A DNA stretch of 64,000 nt from contig NZ_JAJLLW010000004.1 of the NCBI RefSeq assembly GCF_020991005.1, positions 62,001-126,000 on the forward strand, in the 5' to 3' direction. The notes beneath the pieces were generated by a model that did no database searches, had not been told where the DNA came from, and was given only the letters and a program-made list of their open reading frames with translations. The position numbers and the translations under genes are program-made. Positions within the stretch are counted from its first letter, which is position 1, and each line of letters begins with the position of its first letter. Of this stretch, positions 7,323-15,678 are shown piece by piece. This stretch comes from Halomonas sp. CUBES01 (GTDB lineage: Bacteria; Pseudomonadota; Gammaproteobacteria; Pseudomonadales; Halomonadaceae).

Positions 7323-8342
7323 ATGCTCATCAAGATTGCCAAACCGAGTGACTTGCACGAATCCGATGTTACGCCCGAATCCATCTACCTCTCCCGACGT
7401 CGCTTTATGGGCGGCGTGGCAGGCCTGGGGGCAGGGCTTGCGCTCTCAGGCCACGCCCAGGCAGCCGCCGAGGACTATTCGGACGTTCCCGAAGGCGACG
7501 CGCCCGGTTGGCTGAAAGAAAAAATCAGCGACGCCAAGTGGGATGCCATCACCCCAAGCGACCCTGAAAAAGACAAGCTCGCGCCCTTTGATGACGCCAG
7601 CCAATACAATAACTTCTTCGAGTTCGGCACCGACAAGGGCGACCCTGCCCGCCATGCAGGTAGCCTGGAAACCCAGCCGTGGAGCGTGGTGGTCGATGGT
7701 GAGGTGAACAACGGCGGGCGTTTTGCGCTCGAAGACCTGGTCAAACCGTCACAGTTTGAGGAGCGCATTTACCGCCTGCGCTGCGTTGAGGCCTGGTCGA
7801 TGGTGATCCCCTGGCTGGGCATCCCGCTCGCCGAGATCATCAAGCGCGCCGACCCTACCAGCAAAGCCAAGTACGTGCGCTTTGAAACCCTGGTCGACCC
7901 GGATCAGATGCGCGGTCAGCGTTCCTCCTTCTCGATCATCGACTGGCCCTATGTGGAAGGCCTGCGTTTAGACGAAGCCATGCACCCACTGACGATAATG
8001 GCCATGGGCATGTACGGCCGCGAGCTGCCCAACCAGAACGGCGCCCCCTTGCGGCTGGTGGTTCCCTGGAAGTATGGCTTCAAGAGTATCAAGTCAATCG
8101 TGCGCATCTCGCTGGTCGAAGAGCAGCCGGTCAATTCCTGGCAGAAGATTGCCTCGGATGAGTACGGCTTTTATGCCAACGTCAATCCCAATGTGGACCA
8201 TCCCCGCTGGAGCCAGGCGACCGAACGCCGTCTGCCCAACACCCTGTTCAACTCCAATACCATCGACACCCGGATGTTCAACGGCTACGAAGATGAAGTC
8301 GCTGAGCTGTATGCGGGCATGGATTTGAGGAAGCACTACTGA
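7323..8342 (+). CDS. msrP: Protein-methionine-sulfoxide reductase catalytic subunit MsrP
   Basis: The ATG at 7323 has AGGAGG 7 bases upstream; the longer open frame upstream lacks such a site. The 339-residue product carries a twin-arginine signal (SRRRFMGG at 24-31, likely cut after AQA about residue 47), so it is exported folded to the periplasm. The sulfite-oxidase fold holds Cys154 in YRLRCVEAW, the ligand of the molybdopterin cofactor, and a later GAPLRLVVPWKYGFKS block. MsrP reduces oxidised methionine in envelope proteins, taking electrons from MsrQ. The msrQ start overlaps its stop by one base (TGATG), so the pair is coupled. Confidence 0.96.
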   Translation: MLIKIAKPSDLHESDVTPESIYLSRRRFMGGVAGLGAGLALSGHAQAAAEDYSDVPEGDAPGWLKEKISDAKWDAITPSDPEKDKLAPFDDASQYNNFFEFGTDKGDPARHAGSLETQPWSVVVDGEVNNGGRFALEDLVKPSQFEERIYRLRCVEAWSMVIPWLGIPLAEIIKRADPTSKAKYVRFETLVDPDQMRGQRSSFSIIDWPYVEGLRLDEAMHPLTIMAMGMYGRELPNQNGAPLRLVVPWKYGFKSIKSIVRISLVEEQPVNSWQKIASDEYGFYANVNPNVDHPRWSQATERRLPNTLFNSNTIDTRMFNGYEDEVAELYAGMDLRKHY

Positions 8343-8962
8343 TGGCAACGCAGCGCAAATGGTTAGCCTGGCGTGCGGCGGTGTTTCTGGCCGCACTCGC
8401 GCCGCTGATATTCTGGGGTTGGCAGGTGGCGAACAACGCCGCCGGGCCTGAGCCGGGGCGCTACCTGCTGCTCAACATTGGCATCGGTGGGCTGTGGCTG
8501 CTGCTGCTTACCCTCAGCCTGACGCCGCTAACAAAGCTCACCCGCTGGAAAGGCTTCGCGCTGATCCGGCGCCAGTTGGGCCTGTGGACGCTCGCCTACG
8601 CCACCCTGCATATGCTCAGTTACGCGCTGTTTATCTTGGGGCTTAACTGGGCACTGCTGGGCAGCGAAATTGTCAAGCGCCCGTATATTATCGTCGGCAT
8701 GATCGCGCTGATCGGCCTGGCCGTACTCGGTGCGACGTCCAACAAATGGTCGATGCGCCGCCTGGGCAAGCGCTGGAAGTCGCTACACAAATTTTCCTAC
8801 GCCATTCTGGGCTTGGTGCTGCTGCACTTCTTCTGGGTGGTACGCGCCGACATGGGCGAATGGGCAATGTATGCGGTCATCGGCGCGCTCGTCATGGCCA
8901 CCCGTCTGCCCCCTGTGTCGCGCACGCTACCCAAATTGCGTCACCAATTGAGTCGAGCGTAA
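8342..8962 (+). CDS. msrQ: Protein-methionine-sulfoxide reductase heme-binding subunit MsrQ
   Basis: A 206-residue, six-helix membrane protein of the ferric-reductase-like family (YedZ). Conserved histidines appear in ATLHMLSYAL and LHKFSYAIL and in LLHFFWVV, consistent with b-type heme ligation. It passes electrons from the quinone pool or NADH-flavin reductase to MsrP in the periplasm. The SNKWSMRRLGKRWKSLHK loop is typical of the family. It overlaps msrP by one base and ends 50 bases before a convergent gene. Confidence 0.95.
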   Translation: MATQRKWLAWRAAVFLAALAPLIFWGWQVANNAAGPEPGRYLLLNIGIGGLWLLLLTLSLTPLTKLTRWKGFALIRRQLGLWTLAYATLHMLSYALFILGLNWALLGSEIVKRPYIIVGMIALIGLAVLGATSNKWSMRRLGKRWKSLHKFSYAILGLVLLHFFWVVRADMGEWAMYAVIGALVMATRLPPVSRTLPKLRHQLSRA

Positions 8963-9012
8963 GCAACGCGACAAGCAGGCATCTGTTATTGGCGTATCGC
9001 CGTGGTGTCCGT

Positions 9013-10668
9013 TCACTCCAGCTTAGTGAAACGCAGCTGGGCAATCCGCGAAGGCGGTAAGAACGAATCTGACCGGGCGTTCTCCCAGTAGTGCTCAAAG
9101 ACCGTGTGATGGCCGTTACCGGTCAGCAGCTCGTTAGGCTTCAAGAACGTAAAAAGCTGATCGTAGGATTGAATCTCATTTTCCGACACCCGCCGGATAA
9201 TGTGCTCTGGGCCCAGCTCACTGGTATGACCAAGCCCGGCGGCGGCCAGCATCTCTGCCAACGCCCTTAGGGTATTACGGTGGTAGTGATAGACCCGTTC
9301 AGACTTATCGGCGACATCCAAATGCTGCCCCCGCTTCGGGTCCTGGGTCGCCACCCCACTGGGGCATTTATCCGTGTGACAGCTGAGCGCCTGAATACAT
9401 CCCAGTGAAAACATGAAGCCACGACCCGCATTGCACCAATCCGCCCCCAGCGCGATGGTGCGGGCAATATGAAAACCTGACATGATCTTGCCCGCCGCCC
9501 CAATGCGAATTTCGTCACGCAGCCCCGCCCCCACCAGGGTATTGTGAACCAGGGTCAGCGCTTCGGTTAGCGGCACTCCAAGCCGATTGATAAATTCCAG
9601 CGGTGCTGCCCCCGTACCACCCTCGCCTCCATCAACCACAATGAAATCCGGCCGTTCGCCGGTTTCAAGCATGGCTTTGACAATGGCAAACCACTCCCAG
9701 GGGTGGCCGACCGCCAGCTTGAAGCCCACCGGCTTACCCTCGGAAAGCTCGCGCAGGCGGGCGATAAAGTGCATCAACTCCAGCGGCGTGGAAAACGCCG
9801 TATGAGCGGCGGGCGAGACGACATCCTCGCCCATCGGTACACCCCGCGCCTCAGCGATTTCAGCGGTCACCTTGGCGCCTGGCAGAATTCCTCCATGACC
9901 GGGCTTTGCCCCCTGGGAAAGCTTGATCTCGATCATCTTCACCTGCTCGTCGCAGGCATTGGCCTCAAAGCGCGCCTCGTTGAAGGTACCATCGTCGTTA
10001 CGGCAGCCAAAGTAGCCCGAGCCTATCTCCCACACCAGATCACCACCGTGCTTGCGATGGTAACGGGAGATCGATCCCTCACCGGTATCGTGATAAAAAC
10101 CGCCCTTGCACGCCCCGGCATTGAGCGCCTCAATCGCATTGGCCGACAGCGAACCAAAGCTCATCGCCGAAATATTGAACACGCTGGTGGAATAGGGCTT
10201 GCGGCAGCGGCTGCCGCCAACCTGAACACGAAAATCGTGACTGTCGATGGTGCTGGGCCGAAGGGAGTGATTGATCCATTCATGGCCCGGCTGATACATA
10301 TCCAGCAGCGAGCCAAACGGTTTCTTGTCGCTTTCATTCTTGGCGCGCTGATAGACCACCGCCCGCTGTTCCCGCGAGAAAGGGCGTGCGTCCAGGTCGG
10401 ACTGGATAAAATACTGCCGAATCTCCGGGCCTATCGACTCAAGGATATAGCGCAAGTGGGCCAGTACGGGGTAGTTACGGCTAACGGTACGCCGGCGCTG
10501 ACGCACATCGTGAACCCCCAGCGCCGACAGCAGGCCGAAGATCACCACGCCCCACAGCCACATCAGCGAAAAAGCCAGCCCAATAAGCGAGATCGCCAAC
10601 AGCAACAAACAGGCAATAAAGGTGGCATGTCGGAGAGGAATACGGGATAGCCCTCGAGCGTCGATCAT
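9013..10668 (-). CDS. FMN-binding glutamate synthase family protein with N-terminal membrane helices
   Basis: The 551-residue protein begins with two membrane helices (about 15-50), then a full glutamate-synthase-type TIM barrel: ISAMSFGSLSANAIEALN, KPGHGGILPGAKV, VVDGGEGGTGAAPLEF and the Cys-rich ALSCHTDKCPSGVATQDP motifs used for FMN and 3Fe-4S binding in GltB/GltS large subunits. It lacks the amidotransferase domain, so it is not a complete glutamate synthase. Such stand-alone membrane forms are common in proteobacteria, with no settled reaction. It is transcribed alone and converges with msrQ. Confidence 0.85.
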   Translation of the reverse strand: MIDARGLSRIPLRHATFIACLLLLAISLIGLAFSLMWLWGVVIFGLLSALGVHDVRQRRRTVSRNYPVLAHLRYILESIGPEIRQYFIQSDLDARPFSREQRAVVYQRAKNESDKKPFGSLLDMYQPGHEWINHSLRPSTIDSHDFRVQVGGSRCRKPYSTSVFNISAMSFGSLSANAIEALNAGACKGGFYHDTGEGSISRYHRKHGGDLVWEIGSGYFGCRNDDGTFNEARFEANACDEQVKMIEIKLSQGAKPGHGGILPGAKVTAEIAEARGVPMGEDVVSPAAHTAFSTPLELMHFIARLRELSEGKPVGFKLAVGHPWEWFAIVKAMLETGERPDFIVVDGGEGGTGAAPLEFINRLGVPLTEALTLVHNTLVGAGLRDEIRIGAAGKIMSGFHIARTIALGADWCNAGRGFMFSLGCIQALSCHTDKCPSGVATQDPKRGQHLDVADKSERVYHYHRNTLRALAEMLAAAGLGHTSELGPEHIIRRVSENEIQSYDQLFTFLKPNELLTGNGHHTVFEHYWENARSDSFLPPSRIAQLRFTKLE

Positions 10669-10935
10669 AAGCGCACAAACTCCGTTTGAGTCGTTTCACA
10701 CCAGATGGCGAAACTGGCTAGCATAACGCAGAGTGTGTACGCCTCACCAAGCCGCTTTTTATCCAAAGACACAGCGTAGATGCTTGCGGTAAGCGACACC
10801 GAGGCAGCCCCATGAACTGCATGCACATTGGCGACAGGTATCATTACTAGACAGACCACAGGCACTGTTATTCTACTGGATCGGCTGAAAGCCGATTATG
10901 CCGTGATGGCTACTGCGAACTCTGCCTTCCTGAAT

Positions 10936-11775
10936 TCAAGCCATGATCCACTCGTTGAAGATACGTTCTTCGGCCTTACTCCCTTTGTGCGCGTAGTAGA
11001 CCAGACGCAGGTGGCGCTCTTCATCAACGGTGAGGGTCGTGTGTTCAAGCGCCACAGCACCAAGCGCTTCAATATTCAGGTGACGCACTCCCTGACAAGG
11101 CGCGTTGACCTCCTGGTTTTTCCACCATGCCTTAAACTCAGGCGCCACTTTGGTGAGCTCTTCGACCAGCTCATCGATAGCGGGATCTTCGGTCGCCCGG
11201 GCATAGTCGCGCCGAAAGCTGGATAGCATTTGGCAGACCTGCGCTTCCCAGGGTGACAAGCGCTGACGCATGGCAGGGTCGGTAAATAACAACCACAGCA
11301 TATTGCGGCGTTCCGGCGAGTGAGCAGAGAAGTTGAAAAGCTTATCAGCGGCAGCATTCCAGGCCAGCACATCCCAGCGCAAGTTCAGGATATACGCAGG
11401 TCGCGTAGGCAGGTCGTCCATCAAGGTTTGCACCAGCGGCGGCACACTGCACCAGGTTTTGCCTAGCTCAGAGGGTAAGCGCTGATGAGTAAGCAAGAAC
11501 AGGTGTCGGCGCTCAGCCGCATCCAGCTTGAGCGCTTTGGATAGATTGTCCAGAAACGTCGCCGATACGCTTATATCCCGCCCCTGCTCCAACCAGGTAT
11601 ACCAAGTCAGCCCCACGCCCGCTAAAGCGGCGACTTCTTCACGCCTTAACCCCGGCGTACGCCTTCGGCGGCCACGAGGAAGCCCCATATCTTCTGGTGC
11701 GATTTTCTCTCGGTGCATGCGTAGAAACTCTGCCAAGTCTTCCCGCTTTCGAGCCAGCGTCCGGGGAGCAGTCAT
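10936..11775 (-). CDS. Helix-turn-helix regulator with MmyB-like ligand domain
   Basis: The 279-residue protein has an XRE-type HTH at about 43-95 (RTPGLRREEVAALAGVGLTWYTWLEQG) and a C-terminal MmyB-like domain (PAYILNLRWDVLAWNAAADKLF onwards), a PAS-like fold that in relatives binds fatty acids or other ligands. It is divergent from the MFS transporter gene with a 144-base shared promoter region, so it probably controls that pump and itself. Confidence 0.9.
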   Translation of the reverse strand: MTAPRTLARKREDLAEFLRMHREKIAPEDMGLPRGRRRRTPGLRREEVAALAGVGLTWYTWLEQGRDISVSATFLDNLSKALKLDAAERRHLFLLTHQRLPSELGKTWCSVPPLVQTLMDDLPTRPAYILNLRWDVLAWNAAADKLFNFSAHSPERRNMLWLLFTDPAMRQRLSPWEAQVCQMLSSFRRDYARATEDPAIDELVEELTKVAPEFKAWWKNQEVNAPCQGVRHLNIEALGAVALEHTTLTVDEERHLRLVYYAHKGSKAEERIFNEWIMA

Positions 11776-11919
11776 CCTGTTACCTTTAAATAACTCATCA
11801 CTTTTAGTAATAGCATAAACGGTTAAATTGTACCCCCTAAAAAGCCTCTCCAGAATAGCCCTTCGCTGGCAAAACAGCGCTGGCGGATTCTTTCCTAATG
11901 CTTATGCCTGGAGTGTGTT

Positions 11920-13086
11920 ATGGCTGACCAATCTCGTCTATCAGTATACCTCGTGGCACTGGGTGCGTTTGCACTTGGGATGGCCTCTTATGTGACTGCG
12001 GGGCTAATTCCCCTCATCGAAGACGCCTTTAGTGTCTCTGCGGCCACGGCGGCGCAGTTAGTCACCGCATTCACCCTAGCCTACGGCCTAGGCTCGCCTG
12101 TGGTCGTTGCGCTACTGCCTGGCAAGCACCAGCGCTTGGGCTTACTACTGGCGCTAGCCGTTTTTATTGTGGCAAATATCGCCAGCGCCCTGGCCACCAG
12201 TTTCTTATCACTCACGATATGGCGGGCGGTCGCTGGCGTTGGCGCAGGGGTTTACCTTGCCATGGGCATTGCCGCCTCAGCCGCTATAACGGCTGAGGCT
12301 CACCGCGGTAAAGCGATTGCCATCATTATGGGTGGTATGGCGAGCGGCACGGTACTGGGGGTGCCTATTAGCCTGTTACTGGCGGAGCGTTTTGGCTGGG
12401 CGTCAGCGATGTGGCTTATTTCAGCACTTGGGTTAATCGCCTACGCGGGGCTACAGGTAAAGCTACCTGCGCTTCCATCCGCACCAACGCTTTCACTTGT
12501 TCGCAAACTCGCTATTTTACGAAGCCCTCATGCCATGGCCATACTGGCGGTTTCCTTATTGGGCGCCATTGCCAGTTTGGGAATGTATACCTTTATTGCC
12601 CCGTTTATGGCGGCCACCGAATCAGGCGCTGTTCAGTCGATTACCGGCTATTTATGGGTGTGGGGGATTGGCGGCGTCGTGGGTAGTTTTCTGATTGGGC
12701 CTCTGGTGGACAGGTTTATCGGCCCTGTGATTACCCTGGCGATTATGTCGCTGCTCTTTTTGGCGCTCATTGCTCTGCCTTTCACGGCGTCGGTTCACCC
12801 ACTTCTGACGTTACTGCCTATTGCGCTTTGGGGGGCGGTGGGCTGGGCGCTGCAAGTGCCACAAAACAACGAACTCGTTCGTACGCGCCAAGCCCACGGC
12901 GACGGTAACCTGGCCGTCGCACTCAATGAATCAGTGCTCTATTTGGGCAGTGCGATAGGCGCTGCGTTCGGGGGCGTTTTGCTGGCCTTCAGCTTTCCTG
13001 TTTCGACATTGGCCATTGGCGCGGGGGTTATCGCCGCTGTAGGTGCGGCGACACAGCTAATCATCGTCACACGCACTAAGCGTTAG
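11920..13086 (+). CDS. MFS transporter, AraJ/drug efflux type
   Basis: The 388-residue protein has about 12 membrane helices in the 12-TM MFS pattern, with motif A-like LIGPLVDRFIGP in the second half and a repeated Ala/Gly-rich helix content. GGAG lies upstream of the ATG. Its closest style is the DHA1 efflux family (AraJ, arabinose or sugar-efflux and drug pumps). Substrate is unknown. The divergent MmyB-type regulator is the likely controller. Confidence 0.9.
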   Translation: MADQSRLSVYLVALGAFALGMASYVTAGLIPLIEDAFSVSAATAAQLVTAFTLAYGLGSPVVVALLPGKHQRLGLLLALAVFIVANIASALATSFLSLTIWRAVAGVGAGVYLAMGIAASAAITAEAHRGKAIAIIMGGMASGTVLGVPISLLLAERFGWASAMWLISALGLIAYAGLQVKLPALPSAPTLSLVRKLAILRSPHAMAILAVSLLGAIASLGMYTFIAPFMAATESGAVQSITGYLWVWGIGGVVGSFLIGPLVDRFIGPVITLAIMSLLFLALIALPFTASVHPLLTLLPIALWGAVGWALQVPQNNELVRTRQAHGDGNLAVALNESVLYLGSAIGAAFGGVLLAFSFPVSTLAIGAGVIAAVGAATQLIIVTRTKR

Positions 13087-13343
13087 CTCTGTTCGGACAC
13101 GCCAAGGGGCCCTTTGCCTGCCGCTTGGCGGTTATGCAGACCACTGGCAGTGGGCGGATTAAAAAGCGACGAGCCTCCTCCAGACAAGTATGGTGGATAA
13201 AATAAGGGTTCTCTAACCCGCAAAGGCTCAAAAAGCCCCGCTCACTTACCGGAGAACATTCCAGACGCACCACGTTGGCAGGGGCGTATTGCATTACCCC
13301 AGAGTACCGAAGGCACCCCAGGGCTCGGAACCCAAAGTACGAC

Positions 13344-13781
13344 TCAGTCCCAACTACCTTTGCCACCGCCGGTGCCAGTAACGGTGGATACGGCACCCGA
13401 CTGGAAGTGGCCCAGCAGTTTGCTGTGGCTATCGAAGAACAGGATGCTCAGATAAACGGGCGTACCCTGAAACTCGAAACTCACCGTATCACGATAGAGC
13501 CGATCAAGATCATCCGTATAAACATCCCCCATGAGGGCACCGCCGCCCGCCGAAGAGATGCCGCCAGCATCGCCGTTGAAAGACTTTCCATCGGTGATAT
13601 TAACCTGAAACTTGAGATAGAAAATCATGCTGGCCACGCTGCCGGTAGCCGGATAGGACTTCGTGGCCGTCATCAATGCATGTTCGACGTCATCAATATG
13701 TCCAGGTTCGAGCTTGTCGTGCATAGCAACACGAAAATCGTGGGCAATCATTTTTTTATCAATGGCTTGAGAAGCGTTCAT
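13344..13781 (-). CDS. VapA-like (R. equi virulence-associated family) protein
   Basis: The 145-residue protein has a Gly-rich C-terminal half with GDVYTDDLDRLYRDTVSF, then VYLSILFFDS, LLGHFQSG and VSTVTGTGGGKGSW. These match the compact beta-barrel core shared by Rhodococcus equi VapA-type proteins. There is no signal peptide, unlike Rhodococcus Vaps. The start has GAGG 9 bases upstream. Function in gammaproteobacteria is not known. It stands alone between the MFS gene and the flavin oxidoreductase gene; the call rests on memory of the family pattern. Confidence 0.6.
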   Translation of the reverse strand: MNASQAIDKKMIAHDFRVAMHDKLEPGHIDDVEHALMTATKSYPATGSVASMIFYLKFQVNITDGKSFNGDAGGISSAGGGALMGDVYTDDLDRLYRDTVSFEFQGTPVYLSILFFDSHSKLLGHFQSGAVSTVTGTGGGKGSWD

Positions 13782-14022
13782 TGTTAGATACCTCGTGTAG
13801 ATATGGTGGTCTCAACGGTCATCAATCGACCGTGGCTTACTTGCCCTACGCATTTCAGCTTGGATAGCGCGTCATCACCGCATCAGCTCGGCATCACCCA
13901 AACTCGCTGGAACAACCACACATAGCTCAGGGGATCACTTCAGTATCAGCTTCTCGTCACCCCTTGGCAGCGACGTGCGCTCGAAAGACCCTAGAGCAAA
14001 CGACTGCACAAGGAGCATTACC

Positions 14023-15669
14023 ATGGACACTACACCGCTTCGGGTCGCCATCATTGGCGGCGGCGTCTCCGGCCTGTCACTTGCCTATTACCTGCAGAAG
14101 CTCGGCAGCAAGGAGGCCCAGCAGATAGACGTCACCTTATTCGAGCGCAAGACCACTCTAGGCGGCAACGCTGAAACGGTGTGGGTCGATCTGGGCAATC
14201 GAAAACAACCGGGAAAGCCCGATTCGCCTTATCAGCGCTGGGCAGACCTTGGCGTCAATGATGTCAACTTGGCTACCTACCATCGCCTTCACGCCGTACT
14301 AAGCGAAATCGGCGAGCTAGAGCGCATGAAGCCGCTTGAAAATACCGAGAGCTATTTCAACCGTGACGGAACGATTGCTCTCACCGATGACTGCGACTTG
14401 GCCTGCGGCGTCAGCGACCCCGCCCATGAGCTGAGTAAGGCCGAGGGTGGCAAGCTGGCACCGCTGATCGACGTAGTACATCAGAGCGCCATCGACCTGG
14501 TTGAGAGCGGGCGCATTACGCCTCGCTACACGGTGGACGATTTCTTCGACAGCTGCGTTGCCACTCCTCGCGATATGCTGGCTGCCGCGGCGGATCATTT
14601 GGGTATCACCATTGACTGGCAGGATCCGGCATTGTCGGCCCGGCTGGAACGTATACGTCGCGTTATCTATTATCCACGCATATCCGCCATGTACTTTGCC
14701 GACGATCGTGGTCCAGGCGGTATGCCGCTCCAAGCGCCTTTCGAGTATTACCGCATTCAGGAAGGAGGCTCGCCCCCTGATCGCCGCTACTTCGAGCACG
14801 GTTCTCAGCACTGGCTTGAAGCATTGGCCGCTCATATCACTAACCCCGAGACTCAGGGCCCCAGCGTTAAGATTCTGCGCGGCATTGACGTGGAGGCAAG
14901 CCTCTCACCACAAGGTGTCAGGTTAAGCGAGCGTGCCGCTTCCGAAGCACGCCACTGGGAAGCCGACCTTCTAATCATGGCTACCCATGCCGAAGATGCC
15001 TTGCCAATGCTGACATTTGGTGACGGCCTTTCTGACACCCAGCGAGGCCTCCAGCATATCCTTGGCAAGGTGCGCTACACCCGCAGCTATAGCGTCTGCC
15101 ATACTGCTGCCGTCCACATGCCACCAAATCGCAACCTGTGGCGCACCTACAACATTGAGGTGCGTAATCCCGAAGACACCTTCTTCCCGTACCGGATCGA
15201 CTATGTCGCCAATCGCCACCAGAACGATGCAGAAAACCCAGCCTACAATCAGGCAGGCCTACCGCAGTTCTTCGTTTCCCTGGTGGATGATCTCAACCGG
15301 ATTCCCCGTTGCGAGATGCTCGACAGGCGCCCCTCCCCCCTCAACGAACCCGCAGCACTAGCCGCCGCCGCACCCAGGGAAGCAGGCTATCGAAATCGAC
15401 TGCCACCATTGGACAGCGCCCTTGAGACCAAGGCCTGGACGCTGTTCAAGCACAATGTACTCGATGCCAACTGCCTGGAGGCCCAAACGGAAATAGAGCG
15501 CTATAATCAAACGATCGCCCAGAGACGCTGCGAGGGCCACCTGGACGTATGCCCACTGCTGTTTGTCGGCGGCTGGACTCGCGGCGCAGGTCTACAGGAA
15601 CAGTGTCTGGAACAGTCAGAGCATCTCGCCACTCTATTGATGAAGGGTACTGAGCCAAGCGTACGATAG
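14023..15669 (+). CDS. FAD-dependent amine-oxidase-like oxidoreductase
   Basis: The ATG at 14023 follows AAGGAG and gives 548 residues; the longer frame starting at 13975 is less likely. An N-terminal Rossmann motif (VAIIGGGVSGLSLAYYL, residues 7-23) binds FAD, followed by FERKTTLGGNAETV, typical of flavin amine oxidase/phytoene desaturase-like enzymes. Near the end LLFVGGWTRGAGLQEQ is the second FAD-contact motif of that superfamily. The substrate is not evident. It faces the large STAND regulator gene tail to tail with a 9-base gap. Confidence 0.75.
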   Translation: MDTTPLRVAIIGGGVSGLSLAYYLQKLGSKEAQQIDVTLFERKTTLGGNAETVWVDLGNRKQPGKPDSPYQRWADLGVNDVNLATYHRLHAVLSEIGELERMKPLENTESYFNRDGTIALTDDCDLACGVSDPAHELSKAEGGKLAPLIDVVHQSAIDLVESGRITPRYTVDDFFDSCVATPRDMLAAAADHLGITIDWQDPALSARLERIRRVIYYPRISAMYFADDRGPGGMPLQAPFEYYRIQEGGSPPDRRYFEHGSQHWLEALAAHITNPETQGPSVKILRGIDVEASLSPQGVRLSERAASEARHWEADLLIMATHAEDALPMLTFGDGLSDTQRGLQHILGKVRYTRSYSVCHTAAVHMPPNRNLWRTYNIEVRNPEDTFFPYRIDYVANRHQNDAENPAYNQAGLPQFFVSLVDDLNRIPRCEMLDRRPSPLNEPAALAAAAPREAGYRNRLPPLDSALETKAWTLFKHNVLDANCLEAQTEIERYNQTIAQRRCEGHLDVCPLLFVGGWTRGAGLQEQCLEQSEHLATLLMKGTEPSVR

Positions 15670-15678
15670 AACACGGGG

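Noticed and set aside
13076..13396. Minus-strand 106-codon frame between the MFS and Vap-like genes
   Set aside because: Overlaps the Vap-like gene end and shows no family pattern or ribosome site.
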